Position numbers and translations under genes: made by a program
The notes under the pieces: generated by a model
Database searches by the model: none
What the model saw: only the letters and a program-made list of their open reading frames with translations
Told to the model about the DNA's origin: nothing
Origin: Erwinia typographi
GTDB taxonomy: Bacteria; Pseudomonadota; Gammaproteobacteria; Enterobacterales; Enterobacteriaceae
DNA: 64,000 bases
Reading direction: 5' to 3'
Assembly: GCF_000773975.1 (NCBI RefSeq)
Contig: NZ_JRUQ01000028.1
Location: 107,926-171,925 of the forward strand
In this document: one piece after another, positions 1-10,452 of the stretch
Numbering within the stretch: the first letter of the stretch is position 1
Layout of the letters: every line of letters begins with the position of its first letter

Positions 1-1463
1 AAGGGTTCCGCCTGCGGCCACAGCCAGCCGATCGTCAGCATCAGCACCACGTTGATGCAGAACGTGCAGGCCAGCACGTAAAGGAAATGGAAGTGCAGAT
101 CGACCAGATAGTTGACCACGATATAGCTACAGATGCCGAACAGCAGCGCGGACTTCGCGGCCACGGCCGGAATACGCGGAAAGAAGAAGCCCATGATAAT
201 AATGGTGACCAGCGGCACGTTATAAATGCCGTTCAGCTGCTTCATCCAGGAATAAAGGCCTTCCGGCGCATGGGCGATCCACGGCGCGACCAGCACTGAA
301 ACCAGCGTCACCACCAGGCCAAACTGGCGGACCACCTTCACCAGCTTTTCTGACGAGGCGTCCTGATTAATGATGCGGTGATAGATGCCGAGGCTGAACA
401 GCGTGGAGGCGCTGTTGAGGAAGCCGCAGAAGGCGCTGATAATCGCGCCGAACAGCACGGCGCTGAAGAATCCGATCAGCGGCAGCGGCATCACCCGGTT
501 AACCAGCGCCGGATAGGCCATATCCGCCGAGGGTAATTCCCGGAACAGATGGAAGGCGATAATACCCGGCAGCACGAGGATCAGCGGGTCGAGCATTTTC
601 AGCACCGCCGTCAGCAGCGCGCCCTTCTGCCCTTCGGCGAGGTTGCGCGAGCCGAGTGTACGCTGCACGATCCCCTGGTTGGTACACCAGTAAAAGGTAT
701 TTACCAGCACCAGCCCGGTCAGCGCGGCGCCAATCGGCACCGGATCGTGGGCGCCGCCGATTGAATTCAGCATTTCGCTGTGGTCGGTGGTCAGGCGGTC
801 CAGCCCCCTGAGAAAATTGCCGCCGCCCATCACCATCAGGCCAAATACCGGCACCATCAGGCCGCCGATAACCAGACCGATGCCGTTGACCATATCGGCG
901 ATAGCAATGGCCCTCATGCCGCCAATCACCGCGTAGAGAATGCCCGACAGCCCAAGCACCACCACCATCGCCCAGATCGCCGCCGACGGCGAGATGCCGA
1001 ATGTTTCACTGATATGGAAGATACTGTTGAAAGCCAGCGCCCCGGAGTAAAGCACTACCGGCAAAAAGCAGATCCCGGTGGCGATCAGAAAGCAGCAGTC
1101 GACGATAATGCGGGTGGTTTTATCGTAGCGCTCCTCAATAAACTGCGGAATGGTGGCGATGCCGCGTTGCAGGTAGCGCGGCAGGAAAATCAGCGCCAGA
1201 AAGATCAGTGGAATGGCGGAGATCACCTCCCACGCCATGACCGACATTCCGCTGCGGTAGGCCTGCCCGGTTAACCCGACCAGCTGTTCGGTCGACAGGT
1301 TGGTCAGCATCAGAGAGGCGGCAATAATTGGCGCCTTCAGAGAACGTCCGGCAAGAAAATAGCCCTGTTGCGACTGCGTGTCAGACTTGCGCAGCTTCCA
1401 CCAGGTGATAAAAGCCACCAGAAAGGTGAAAGCCAGGAAGCTCACAATTTGCTGAATATTCAT
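1..1463 (-). CDS. yidK: SSS-family sodium:solute symporter YidK (partial, runs off the left edge)
   Basis: The frame is open from the ATG at 1463 to the window edge, giving about 487 residues of an expected ~570, so the C-terminus is missing. The protein is a chain of hydrophobic helices. It carries sodium/solute symporter (SSS, TC 2.A.21) sequence such as GYFLAGRSLKAP near residue 30 and LMLTNLSTEQLVG just after, and the whole stretch resembles E. coli YidK from memory. It should be an inner-membrane Na+-coupled importer; the substrate is unknown, with a sugar or sugar derivative likely from family membership. It is divergent from yidL, an AraC-type regulator, with about 176 bp between the start codons. 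That arrangement matches yidK-yidL in E. coli and suggests YidL controls it. Confidence 0.92.
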   Translation of the reverse strand, partial: MNIQQIVSFLAFTFLVAFITWWKLRKSDTQSQQGYFLAGRSLKAPIIAASLMLTNLSTEQLVGLTGQAYRSGMSVMAWEVISAIPLIFLALIFLPRYLQRGIATIPQFIEERYDKTTRIIVDCCFLIATGICFLPVVLYSGALAFNSIFHISETFGISPSAAIWAMVVVLGLSGILYAVIGGMRAIAIADMVNGIGLVIGGLMVPVFGLMVMGGGNFLRGLDRLTTDHSEMLNSIGGAHDPVPIGAALTGLVLVNTFYWCTNQGIVQRTLGSRNLAEGQKGALLTAVLKMLDPLILVLPGIIAFHLFRELPSADMAYPALVNRVMPLPLIGFFSAVLFGAIISAFCGFLNSASTLFSLGIYHRIINQDASSEKLVKVVRQFGLVVTLVSVLVAPWIAHAPEGLYSWMKQLNGIYNVPLVTIIIMGFFFPRIPAVAAKSALLFGICSYIVVNYLVDLHFHFLYVLACTFCINVVLMLTIGWLWPQAEP

Positions 1464-1639
1464 TTCATGCCCTTATTTATCATTATGTCCCGATGCAATA
1501 ACGGCATTAAGGAATATTGCAGCATTCGGGTCGAGGCGGTTTGAAATCACAGATAACGCATCCTGATTACCCGACGGAAATTTTCTTTGCTACATTCCGC
1601 GCTGGGGTTAACGTCATCATTCACTGGAGGGAGAATAAA

Positions 1640-2512
1640 ATGAATGGAAAAAATGCCCTTTCCGATGTAAAAACCGAAACTACTTATAATATTCCGCTGG
1701 TTCTTGAGGAAAATGTGATCTCCAGCGGCATTATTCTCATCTCCCTGTGGCATACCCTTGCCGATAAAACCTATCGCGTATTCTGGCCGCAGGATAAAAA
1801 GAAGCCGCTGATCGCCAGCTCGTGGGTAGCGATTTACACCCTACAGGGAAGCGGCAAGATTCTGCTGCGCGGCGGCGATGAGATTACGTTAAGCGGTAAT
1901 TGCGCCATTTTCCTCAAGCCCGTAGATATTCTCTCCTATCACTGTGAGGGGCTGGTATGGGAGCAGTACTGGATGGAGTTTATACCGAACTGCGTTATGG
2001 AGATTCCATTACGGCAGAAAGCTGTCATTCATAATGGCGAGGGGTTTAATCATGAATTACTGGAAGTCAGTAAGCTATTGGATAATGAAAATTCAAATAA
2101 AAAGAACCTTGCCGTCGCCTTTCTGACAAAAATGATTTACCAGTGGATATGTCTTATTTCAGAAAACGGGATTAAACCCGAAAAATTAATTAAAATTGAG
2201 AGGTTGCTCTCACTATTACATGCTGACTTACAAACACACTGGCGCGTGGCGGAAATGGCGGCATGGATGCAGTGCAGTGAACAATATCTACGGCGGCTGT
2301 TTTTAAAATATACCGGTAAATCGCCAAAAGAGTATTATCTCGACGCAAGGCTGGAGCTTGCCCAGTCGCTGTTGCAGCAGGAAGAGTACAGCGTCAGCCT
2401 GGTGGCCGAACGGCTGCATTTTTTTGACTCTTTCCACTTCAGCAAGGCGTTCAAGCAAAAGTTTGGTTACGCCCCTTCCACCGCGAAAGCGCGTCGGCAG
2501 GCATTGCGCTGA
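1640..2512 (+). CDS. yidL: AraC-family transcriptional regulator YidL
   Basis: This is a 290-residue AraC/XylS-type regulator. The N-terminal ~170 residues form a cupin-like sensor domain (motif IFLKPVDILSYHCEG). The C-terminal ~100 residues hold two helix-turn-helix units ending in the family signature FFDSFHFSKAFKQKFGYAPS. I start at the ATG at 1640 because GGAGG lies at 1627-1631 just upstream and because the N-terminus MNGK matches E. coli YidL; the frame stays open to 1517 but has no good start there. It is divergent from yidK, so it most likely activates that transporter gene in response to the transported compound. The ligand cannot be read from sequence. Confidence 0.93.
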   Translation: MNGKNALSDVKTETTYNIPLVLEENVISSGIILISLWHTLADKTYRVFWPQDKKKPLIASSWVAIYTLQGSGKILLRGGDEITLSGNCAIFLKPVDILSYHCEGLVWEQYWMEFIPNCVMEIPLRQKAVIHNGEGFNHELLEVSKLLDNENSNKKNLAVAFLTKMIYQWICLISENGIKPEKLIKIERLLSLLHADLQTHWRVAEMAAWMQCSEQYLRRLFLKYTGKSPKEYYLDARLELAQSLLQQEEYSVSLVAERLHFFDSFHFSKAFKQKFGYAPSTAKARRQALR

Positions 2513-2517
2513 GCCAC

Positions 2518-2538
2518 ACCGGCGGGCGGGCCGCCGGT
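2518..2538. terminator. Convergent hairpin between yidL and rlmB
   Basis: A perfect 8-bp inverted repeat (ACCGGCGG / CCGCCGGT) with a 5-nt loop sits between the ends of two convergent genes. It has no strong U-tract, so it may act as an mRNA-end stabiliser or a weak bidirectional terminator. Confidence 0.55.
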
Positions 2539-2545
2539 CGCAGGA

Positions 2546-3280
2546 TCACGCTTTACGCTGGCGCACGGCCTCGAACAGGCAGATGCCGGTAGCGACGGAA
2601 ACGTTCAGCGAAGAGACGCTGCCCGCCATAGGAATGCTGATCAGCTCATCACAATGTTCACGAGTCAGGCGCCGCATACCCTCGCCTTCTGCCCCCATGA
2701 CCAGCGCCATCGGCCCGGTCATTTTGCTCTGGAAGACATCGTGACTGGCTTCACCGGCCGTCCCGACGATCCACACGTTCGCTTCCTGCAACAAACGCAT
2801 CGTTCTGGCAAGGTTAGTCACGGCGATCAGCGGCACATGTTCCGCCGCCCCGCTGGCGACTTTTTTGGCCGTCGCATTAAGCTGCGCCGAACGATCTCGC
2901 GGAACGATAACCGCGTGAACTCCCGCCGCATCCGCACTGCGCAGGCAGGCACCGAGGTTGTGCGGATCGGTGATGCCATCCAGGATTAGCAGGAACGGCG
3001 AATCCAGGCTGGCCAGCAGGTCCGGCAGGTCGTTTTCCTGATACTGACGGCCAGGCTTCACCCGCGCCACAATCCCCTGATGAACGCCGCCTTCAACCTG
3101 GCTATCCAGCCACTGGCGATTCGCTACCTGCACCACAATGCCCTGAGCTTCCAGCGCTTTCACCAGCGGTTGCAGGCGCTTGTCGTCGCGCCCTTTGAGG
3201 ATAAACACTTCCTGAAAGCGCTGAGGATTGCTGTCTAGCAGCGCCTTCACGGCGTGCAGTCCAAATACTATTTCACTCAT
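2546..3280 (-). CDS. rlmB: 23S rRNA (guanosine-2251-2'-O)-methyltransferase RlmB
   Basis: A 244-residue SPOUT-class enzyme that 2'-O-methylates G2251 in the P-loop of 23S rRNA using SAM. The N-terminal ~75 residues are the L30e-like RNA-binding domain. The catalytic trefoil-knot domain shows the three SpoU motifs in order: [21 protein letters not shown] and [18 protein letters not shown]. Length equals E. coli RlmB. It lies last in nsrR-rnr-rlmB, about 60 bp after rnr, with a hairpin between them that could reduce read-through. Confidence 0.98.
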   Translation of the reverse strand: MSEIVFGLHAVKALLDSNPQRFQEVFILKGRDDKRLQPLVKALEAQGIVVQVANRQWLDSQVEGGVHQGIVARVKPGRQYQENDLPDLLASLDSPFLLILDGITDPHNLGACLRSADAAGVHAVIVPRDRSAQLNATAKKVASGAAEHVPLIAVTNLARTMRLLQEANVWIVGTAGEASHDVFQSKMTGPMALVMGAEGEGMRRLTREHCDELISIPMAGSVSSLNVSVATGICLFEAVRQRKA

Positions 3281-3310
3281 TAATCAGTTACTCGAAAAGT
3301 CATTTTAAGC

Positions 3311-3335
3311 CGGGGCAGGCTGCTCGCCTGCCCCG
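3311..3335 (-). terminator. Hairpin between rnr and rlmB
   Basis: A 10-bp perfect inverted repeat (CGGGGCAGGC / GCCTGCCCCG) with a 5-nt loop lies in the rnr-rlmB gap. In the minus-strand transcript it is followed by a short mixed tail, not a clean U-run, so it is probably a partial terminator or RNA-stabilising stem inside the operon. Confidence 0.6.
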
Positions 3336-3341
3336 CCAGGG

Positions 3342-5807
3342 TTATGCTGACGCGTCAGTCTTTTTCTTCGCCGCACGCCGCGCCCGGCTGCCAGCGGCGA
3401 TTTTGCGGGTTTTATCCGAGGGTTTTCTCGGCTTTTTGTCCTTCTTTGCCCCACCGTCCGCCGCCGCTTCTTTCCTCTGCGGCGCGCGGAACGCGCTGTC
3501 TGGCTCAAAAGTTCCTTTTTTGCTCTGATCGCGACGGCGCTTACCGCTGTGCTGAGGCGCGGCTTTTTTGGCGCGATCGCGCTCCGTTTTGCCTTCGCCA
3601 CGCGGCTTACGGCTGCTGGAGATCATCGCAAAATCAATTTTCCGCTCGTCCATGTGTACCGCGTCTACGCGCACTTCCACCGTATCGCCAAGGCGGTACG
3701 TTTTGCCGCCAGACTCGCCAATAAGGCGCTGGCCTACGGCATCAAAGCGGTAATAGTCATTGTCCAGCGTGGAGACGTGCACCAGGCCGTCAATAAACAG
3801 ATCGGTCAGGCGCACAAAGAAGCCAAAGCCGGTCACGCTTGAGATCACGCCGGTGAAAGTTTCCCCGACATGGTCATGCATAAAGTCACACTTCAGCCAG
3901 TCCGCGACGTCGCGGGTGGCCTCATCGGCACGGCGCTCGGCCATCGAGCAGTGCTGACCAAGCTGTAGCATTTGCTCCAGCTCATAATGGTAACCGCCCG
4001 TAGGGGTAGTGATCCCCTCAGACATACCGTTCTCTTTCGCCAGCAGATACTTAATCGCACGGTGCAGCAGCAGATCGGGGTAACGACGAATTGGGGAAGT
4101 AAAGTGCGCGTACGAAGCCAGCGCCAGGCCGAAGTGGCCGCGGTTTTCAGGATCGTAAACCGCCTGCTTCATGGAGCGCAGCAGCATGGTTTGCAGCATT
4201 TCCGCATCGGTACGGCTGGAGATCTGCTTCAGCAGCTCCGCGTAGTCCAGCGGATGAGGCTTGTTGCCGCCGCCCAGCGTCAGTCCCAGTTCGTTCAGCA
4301 CCGAGCGGAAGCTCTTAATATTCTCTTCGCTCGGACGGTCGTGATCGCGGAATAGCGCCGGTTCGTTATTTTTCTCAACGTAACGGGCTGATGCGATGTT
4401 CGCCAGGATCATGCACTCTTCAATCAGCTTGTGCGCATCGTTACGAGAAACCTGCTCAACGCGCTCAATGCGCTCAATGCGACGCTCGGCATTGAACACG
4501 AATTTAGCCTCATCGGTTTCGAAGGAGATACCGCCGCGCTGCTCGCGTGATTTCTCCAGCACCAGATACATCCGGTGCAGCTCTTCCAGGTCTTTCACCA
4601 GCGGCTGGTATTGCTCACGCAGCTCCTGGTTGCCCTGCAGGATGCTCCACACTTTGTTGTAGGTCAGGCGCGCCCAGGAGTTCATCACCGCTTCGTAATG
4701 CTTGTAGCCCGTCAGCTTGCCGGTCGCCGAAATCGTCATCTCACAGACCATACACAGGCGATCTACCTGCGGGTTCAGCGAGCATAAGCCGTTAGAAAGC
4801 ACTTCCGGCAGCATCGGCACCACCTGAGAAGGGAAATATACCGAGGTGCCGCGGTTTACCGCTTCATCATCCAGCGGGGTGCCAGGACGAACGTAGTAGC
4901 TCACGTCGGCAATCGCCACCCACAAACGCCAGCCGCCGCCGCGCTTCCTTTCACAGAAAACGGCGTCATCAAAGTCGCGGGCATCTTCACCGTCAATGGT
5001 GACCAGCGGCAGATCGCGGAGATCCACGCGCCCTACTTTGGCCTCTTCCGGCACTTCTTCTTTCAGTTTGGCAATCTGACGCTCAAGCTCTGGCGACCAG
5101 GCGTGAGGAATATCGTGGGTGCGCAGCGCCATTTCCACGGCCATGCCGGTGCCCATATTGTCGCCCAGCACTTCCACCACTTTGCCCACGGCTTTACTGC
5201 GGCGCGTAGGTCGCTGAACCAGCTCCACCACCACCACAAAGCCCATGCGGGCGCCCATCAAGTCTTCCGGTGGGATCAGGATGTCGAAGCTCAGACGGCT
5301 GTCGTCCGGCACCACAAAGCCAACGCCAGCCTCGGTGAAGTAGCGTCCAACGATCTGGTTGTTGCGCGGCTCAAGCACCCTGACCACGCGCGCTTCACGG
5401 CGGCCTTTACGATCTGCGCCCATCGCCTGCGCGAGGATCACATCACCGTGCATACACATTTTCATCTGCTCAGCAGAAAGATAAAGGTCGTCTTTACTGC
5501 CTTCAACCCGCAGGAAGCCGAAACCATCGCGGTGGCCGATTGCCTTTCCGCGCAGCAAATCCAGACGTTCCGGCAGGGCATAGCACTGACGGCGGGTAAA
5601 GACTAACTGACCGTCGCGCTCCATCGCGCGCAGGCGACGGCGCAGCGCTTCAGTCTGCTCCTCGCCAGAAATAGAGAGTTCAGAAGCCAGCTCTTCACGG
5701 CTGGCTGGCTTTTCGCGCTTATCCAGATGGGCAAGGATAAATTCGCGACTTGGAATGGGATTGTCGTATTTTTCAGCTTCCCGTTCCTTAAAAGGATCTT
5801 TTGACAT
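3342..5807 (-). CDS. rnr: Ribonuclease R
   Basis: A 3'-to-5' exoribonuclease of the RNB family (821 residues; E. coli 813) that degrades structured RNA, rRNA fragments and, with SmpB, non-stop mRNA. In order: N-terminal winged helix, two cold-shock domains, the RNB catalytic domain ([19 protein letters not shown] holds the Mg-binding aspartates), an S1 domain ([20 protein letters not shown]) and a Lys/Arg-rich C-terminal tail. I start at the ATG at 5807 because GGAGG lies just upstream and MSKDPF matches E. coli; the frame runs 35 codons further up without support. It follows nsrR by 19 bp, so the two are almost certainly co-transcribed. Confidence 0.98.
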   Translation of the reverse strand: MSKDPFKEREAEKYDNPIPSREFILAHLDKREKPASREELASELSISGEEQTEALRRRLRAMERDGQLVFTRRQCYALPERLDLLRGKAIGHRDGFGFLRVEGSKDDLYLSAEQMKMCMHGDVILAQAMGADRKGRREARVVRVLEPRNNQIVGRYFTEAGVGFVVPDDSRLSFDILIPPEDLMGARMGFVVVVELVQRPTRRSKAVGKVVEVLGDNMGTGMAVEMALRTHDIPHAWSPELERQIAKLKEEVPEEAKVGRVDLRDLPLVTIDGEDARDFDDAVFCERKRGGGWRLWVAIADVSYYVRPGTPLDDEAVNRGTSVYFPSQVVPMLPEVLSNGLCSLNPQVDRLCMVCEMTISATGKLTGYKHYEAVMNSWARLTYNKVWSILQGNQELREQYQPLVKDLEELHRMYLVLEKSREQRGGISFETDEAKFVFNAERRIERIERVEQVSRNDAHKLIEECMILANIASARYVEKNNEPALFRDHDRPSEENIKSFRSVLNELGLTLGGGNKPHPLDYAELLKQISSRTDAEMLQTMLLRSMKQAVYDPENRGHFGLALASYAHFTSPIRRYPDLLLHRAIKYLLAKENGMSEGITTPTGGYHYELEQMLQLGQHCSMAERRADEATRDVADWLKCDFMHDHVGETFTGVISSVTGFGFFVRLTDLFIDGLVHVSTLDNDYYRFDAVGQRLIGESGGKTYRLGDTVEVRVDAVHMDERKIDFAMISSSRKPRGEGKTERDRAKKAAPQHSGKRRRDQSKKGTFEPDSAFRAPQRKEAAADGGAKKDKKPRKPSDKTRKIAAGSRARRAAKKKTDASA

Positions 5808-5826
5808 AGCGGTTCCTCCGTTGTCA

Positions 5827-6264
5827 TCAACTGCTGAGTGAGGGTTGCTCAACCAACAATAATTTGTAGAGCGGATGGTTGTCTTCCAGCAAATCTGCCA
5901 GGGTATAGCCATCCAGCACGGTCAGAAAACTCTGTACCGCATCAAAGAGCGCCTGCTTCAGGCGACAGGCCGGCCTGATATGGCAGGGTTGGCAGTTCAC
6001 CAGCTGTAGCGGTTCCATATCCCGTACCACCTGGCCAATCACAATCTCGGAGGCTGGCCTGCCTAAGCGAATGCCGCCGTTTTTTCCGCGCGCGGCAGCA
6101 ACGTAGCCAGCCCGGCTAAGTTGATTGATTATTTTGACCATATGATTACGTGAAACACCGTAAGCCTCTGTTACTTCGCTAATGCTGGTCATCTGTCCAG
6201 CAGGCAAAGCGGCCATAAAAATCAGCGCACGTAAACCATAATCGGTGAAACTCGTTAGCTGCAC
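5827..6264 (-). CDS. nsrR: Nitric-oxide-sensing Rrf2-family repressor NsrR
   Basis: A 145-residue Rrf2-type repressor that loses DNA affinity when NO attacks its Fe-S cluster; in E. coli it represses hmp, ytfE and similar NO-defence genes. The N-terminal winged helix ([39 protein letters not shown]) is nearly identical to E. coli. The cluster cysteines are C91, C94 and C100, a C-X2-C-X5-C pattern, while E. coli as I recall it has C-X4-C-X5-C, so the loop is two residues shorter. It is first gene of nsrR-rnr-rlmB, with ~165 bp of upstream sequence available for a promoter. Confidence 0.96.
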   Translation of the reverse strand: MQLTSFTDYGLRALIFMAALPAGQMTSISEVTEAYGVSRNHMVKIINQLSRAGYVAAARGKNGGIRLGRPASEIVIGQVVRDMEPLQLVNCQPCHIRPACRLKQALFDAVQSFLTVLDGYTLADLLEDNHPLYKLLLVEQPSLSS

Positions 6265-6429
6265 GGTAACCTCATAAGCATGACCGACGTTCGGAAGCGC
6301 TGCCGTAATCCGCTCATAAATGAGTGTGTTATCAATGATGATAAACCAGCCTTCGCATTCGGGGCTATTTTATTTAAGTAAGCGTTGATAATGAGAAAAT
6401 AAGGTGGGAAGCACAGGTGGTAAGAGTAA

Positions 6430-6447
6430 GGCCGGGCAGTCCCGGCC
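6430..6447 (-). terminator. purA terminator
   Basis: A 7-bp GC-rich inverted repeat (GGCCGGG / CCCGGCC) with a 4-nt loop lies 10 bp past the purA stop. The minus-strand transcript continues into UUACUCUUACC, a moderately U-rich tail, which supports intrinsic termination. Confidence 0.7.
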
Positions 6448-6457
6448 TCTGATAACG

Positions 6458-7759
<1,302 letters not shown>

Positions 7760-7852
7760 TCAAAATCACCGATTGCTTAAAAATGGATTCTACCACCGTA
7801 AAACCCGTCTTTCAGCTCTTTTAGCATACGATTATTACTTTTTTCCCGGCCT

Positions 7853-8053
7853 TTAGCCGCCGCTGTGGGTGCTGATCATATAGTAAATCACTGCGCCCGC
7901 GACCACGAGACCGCCGCCGAAACGGCGCAGCAGGGTATCCGGCAATTGAGCCATTGATAAAATCATTCGCCGCCAGATGCGCGGCAGCAACACCGGACCG
8001 AGGCCTTCTAAAACCAGCACCAGGGCCAGCGCCATCCAAATGGTTGGGTTCAT
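7853..8053 (-). CDS. yjeT: DUF2065 small membrane protein YjeT
   Basis: A 66-residue inner-membrane protein with two hydrophobic helices (about residues 5-22 and 46-60) joined by a basic loop (RIWRRM...LLRRFGGG). It matches E. coli YjeT in length and in the conserved LALVLVLEGLGP and LRRFGGGLVVAG blocks. The function is unknown. It lies between hflC and purA, as in E. coli, but a strong hairpin separates it from hflC. The longer overlapping frame that starts at 8075 is out of phase and not used. Confidence 0.93.
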   Translation of the reverse strand: MNPTIWMALALVLVLEGLGPVLLPRIWRRMILSMAQLPDTLLRRFGGGLVVAGAVIYYMISTHSGG

Positions 8054-8080
8054 TGTTTTTTCCGCTCAGGACCATAAAAA

Positions 8081-8103
8081 AAGGGCCGGATTTTCCGGCC
8101 CTT
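8081..8103 (-). terminator. hflC terminator
   Basis: A 10-bp inverted repeat (AAGGGCCGGA / TCCGGCCCTT) with a short loop, followed on the minus-strand transcript by a run of seven U residues. This is a classical intrinsic terminator closing the hfq-hflX-hflK-hflC unit. Confidence 0.9.
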
Positions 8104-8120
8104 CGTTTTATAACAGATTC

Positions 8121-9125
8121 TTAGCGTGTGGCGGTAGAGGGCGATTTCATAAAGCGGAAGAAATCGCTGTCCGGGCTGAGCACCATCACGTCCTGATTGC
8201 TTTTGAAGCTGCTCTCGTAAGCGCGAAGGCTACGAATAAAGGCATAGAAATCAGGGTCCTGACTGAAGGCATCGGCAAACAGCTTCGCTGCTTGCGCATC
8301 TCCTTCACCCCGGGTCATCAGGCCGGTACGCTGCGCTTCCGCCAGCGTGCGGGTCACTTCATAATCCGCAGTGGCACGCAGTTTTTCCGCCTCTTCCTGA
8401 CCCTGAGAACGCTGGCTACGGGCTACTGACTCACGCTCCGCACGCATACGGGCATAAATGGCGTCGGAAACCTCAGTAGGCAGGTTGATCTGCTTAATAC
8501 GCACATCGACGACCTGAATACCCAACGCCGCCATACTGTTCGGGTTAATAGCCACCTTATTGCCGGTGGTTTCACGCTCAACGCGCGCCGCCGCCGAAGC
8601 AATAGCATCGTCCGCCGCAGGGGTAGCGATTTCGTCATCCTGACCTGCGCTACCGGTATTCAGCGCGTCGCGGACGTCGGTAGTCAAACGGCCACGCGAA
8701 TCGGTCACAATGTCTTTCACGTCGAGACGGCCAATTTCAGAACGCAGACGGTCGCTGAATTTACGCTTCAGCAGCACTTCGGCCTGGGAGACGTCGCCGC
8801 CACCGGTTGCCAGATAGTAGCGGCTGAAATCGCTGATGCGCCATTTGATGTAAGAATCAACGATCAGGTCTTTTTTCTCTTTGGTGACAAAACGGTCGGC
8901 CTGGTTGTCCATGGTCTGAAGACGGGCGTCCAGCGACTTCACGGATTCCAGGAAAGGAATCTTAAAGTGCAGGCCTGGCTCGTACACCAGCGGCTTGTTT
9001 TCTCCGTCGCGCAGAACCTTGCCGAAGCGCATCACGATGCCGCGCTGGCCTTCCTGGACGACAAACAGTGACGCGTATAGCACCACCAGCACAACAATCA
9101 ATACAACGATTAATGGCTTACGCAT
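8121..9125 (-). CDS. hflC: FtsH protease modulator HflC
   Basis: A 334-residue SPFH/prohibitin-type membrane protein. It has one N-terminal helix (PLIVVLIVVLVVLYASLFVV, residues ~4-23) with the rest in the periplasm. Residues ~25-200 are the band-7 domain and the following charged stretch is a coiled coil rich in Glu, Ala and Arg. With HflK it forms a large cage around the FtsH protease and tunes proteolysis of membrane proteins. hflK ends 3 bp upstream, which indicates translational coupling. Confidence 0.98.
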   Translation of the reverse strand: MRKPLIVVLIVVLVVLYASLFVVQEGQRGIVMRFGKVLRDGENKPLVYEPGLHFKIPFLESVKSLDARLQTMDNQADRFVTKEKKDLIVDSYIKWRISDFSRYYLATGGGDVSQAEVLLKRKFSDRLRSEIGRLDVKDIVTDSRGRLTTDVRDALNTGSAGQDDEIATPAADDAIASAAARVERETTGNKVAINPNSMAALGIQVVDVRIKQINLPTEVSDAIYARMRAERESVARSQRSQGQEEAEKLRATADYEVTRTLAEAQRTGLMTRGEGDAQAAKLFADAFSQDPDFYAFIRSLRAYESSFKSNQDVMVLSPDSDFFRFMKSPSTATR

Positions 9126-9128
9126 CGC

Positions 9129-10382
9129 TTACTCCCTCCCCTGGCGCTGGGTATCGTTGCGCTGAGCATTTACCCGGCGCTGGTCCATGATGTTATCCGG
9201 GCTGAACGCCGAACTGCTGCTGGCGCGGTCATTGCTGTCCGAAGCCGGCGGCAGGCGCAGCAGGTTGTTATTGCTGCTGTTCTGGCTGTTGTTCGACGAG
9301 GACGCCCCGCTCTGTCCACGCATCAGCTGCTCCAGCGGCAGCACCATCAGGCTGTTGCCCTTATCGTTAACCAGCACCTTGCGGGTATGGCTCAGCACGT
9401 TTTCCATTGTTTCGATATACAGACGTTCACGGGTGATCTGCGGAGCTGCCTTGTATTCAGGAAGCAGTCTCGCGAAGCGATCGACCTCACCCTGCGCTTC
9501 AAGCACGGTACGCGTTTTGTAAGCACGCGCTTCTTCCAGAATACGCTGCGCCTGGCCGTTAGCGCGTGGCTGCACTTCGTTGGCATAAGCTTCCGCTTCA
9601 CGCACGTACTGCTCACGGTTTTCACGGGCGGCAATTGCATCATCGAAGGAAGCCTTCACTTCTTCAGGCGGACGAGCGGCCTGGAAGTTGACGTCCAGCA
9701 GGGTGATCCCCATGTCGTAAGGACGAATCGTTTCTTCCAGCTCGCGCTGGGTGTCGCTACGCACCACGGTACGGCCTTCGGTCAGGATACGGTCCATGGT
9801 TGAGCGGCCAATCACGCCGCGCAGCGCGCTGTCCGTTGCCTGACGCAGGCTGTCGTCCGCGCTGGTTACCGCAAACAGATAGCGTTCCGGGTTAGTGACG
9901 CGATACTGCACGTTCATTTCCACCCGCACGACGTTTTCGTCCGAGGTCAGCATGGTGCCTGACGCTGCCAGCTCGCGCACGGCCTCAACGTTCACCGCGC
10001 GAACCTGATCGATAAAGGTAGGCTTCCAGTTCAAGCCTGGCTCAACCAAATGGCTGAATTTACCGAAGCGTGTCACCACGCCGCGTTCCGCCTCTTTAAT
10101 GGTATAGAAGCCGCTACCGGCCCAAATCACCACCGCCGCCACAACGACGATGCCGATCAGACGACCACTGCGACCCGGCGTATTCTGCCCGCTGCTGTTA
10201 TCGTTCTTATTCCCACCGCCAAAACCGCCAAGCTTTTTGCTCAGCTTACGAAAAATATCATCTAAATCAGGAGGCCCTTTATCGCGCCCTCCCTTATTTC
10301 CCCCAGAGTTGCCGCCTTGATTATTGCTGCTTCCCCACGGGTCGCGGTCCTGTCCGTTATTCCCGGGCTGATTCCACGCCAT
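9129..10382 (-). CDS. hflK: FtsH protease modulator HflK
   Basis: A 417-residue partner of HflC. The first ~80 residues are cytosolic, Gly/Asn/Lys rich and low in complexity. A single helix follows at about 80-98 (LIGIVVVAAVVIWAGSGFYT), then a periplasmic band-7 domain, a coiled coil, and a Ser/Asn-rich C-terminal tail. The order and length match E. coli HflK. It lies 70 bp after hflX and 3 bp before hflC. Confidence 0.98.
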   Translation of the reverse strand: MAWNQPGNNGQDRDPWGSSNNQGGNSGGNKGGRDKGPPDLDDIFRKLSKKLGGFGGGNKNDNSSGQNTPGRSGRLIGIVVVAAVVIWAGSGFYTIKEAERGVVTRFGKFSHLVEPGLNWKPTFIDQVRAVNVEAVRELAASGTMLTSDENVVRVEMNVQYRVTNPERYLFAVTSADDSLRQATDSALRGVIGRSTMDRILTEGRTVVRSDTQRELEETIRPYDMGITLLDVNFQAARPPEEVKASFDDAIAARENREQYVREAEAYANEVQPRANGQAQRILEEARAYKTRTVLEAQGEVDRFARLLPEYKAAPQITRERLYIETMENVLSHTRKVLVNDKGNSLMVLPLEQLMRGQSGASSSNNSQNSSNNNLLRLPPASDSNDRASSSSAFSPDNIMDQRRVNAQRNDTQRQGRE

Positions 10383-10452
10383 GTTTATACTCCATATAAT
10401 TGTGTGTGCGGTGGTATCCCATGGCCGGGATACGCGTGTCAGGCAAAATCAG

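Noticed and set aside
5103..5606. 167-codon plus-strand frame inside rnr
   Set aside because: His/Gln-rich antisense translation of the RNase R cold-shock region; not a gene.
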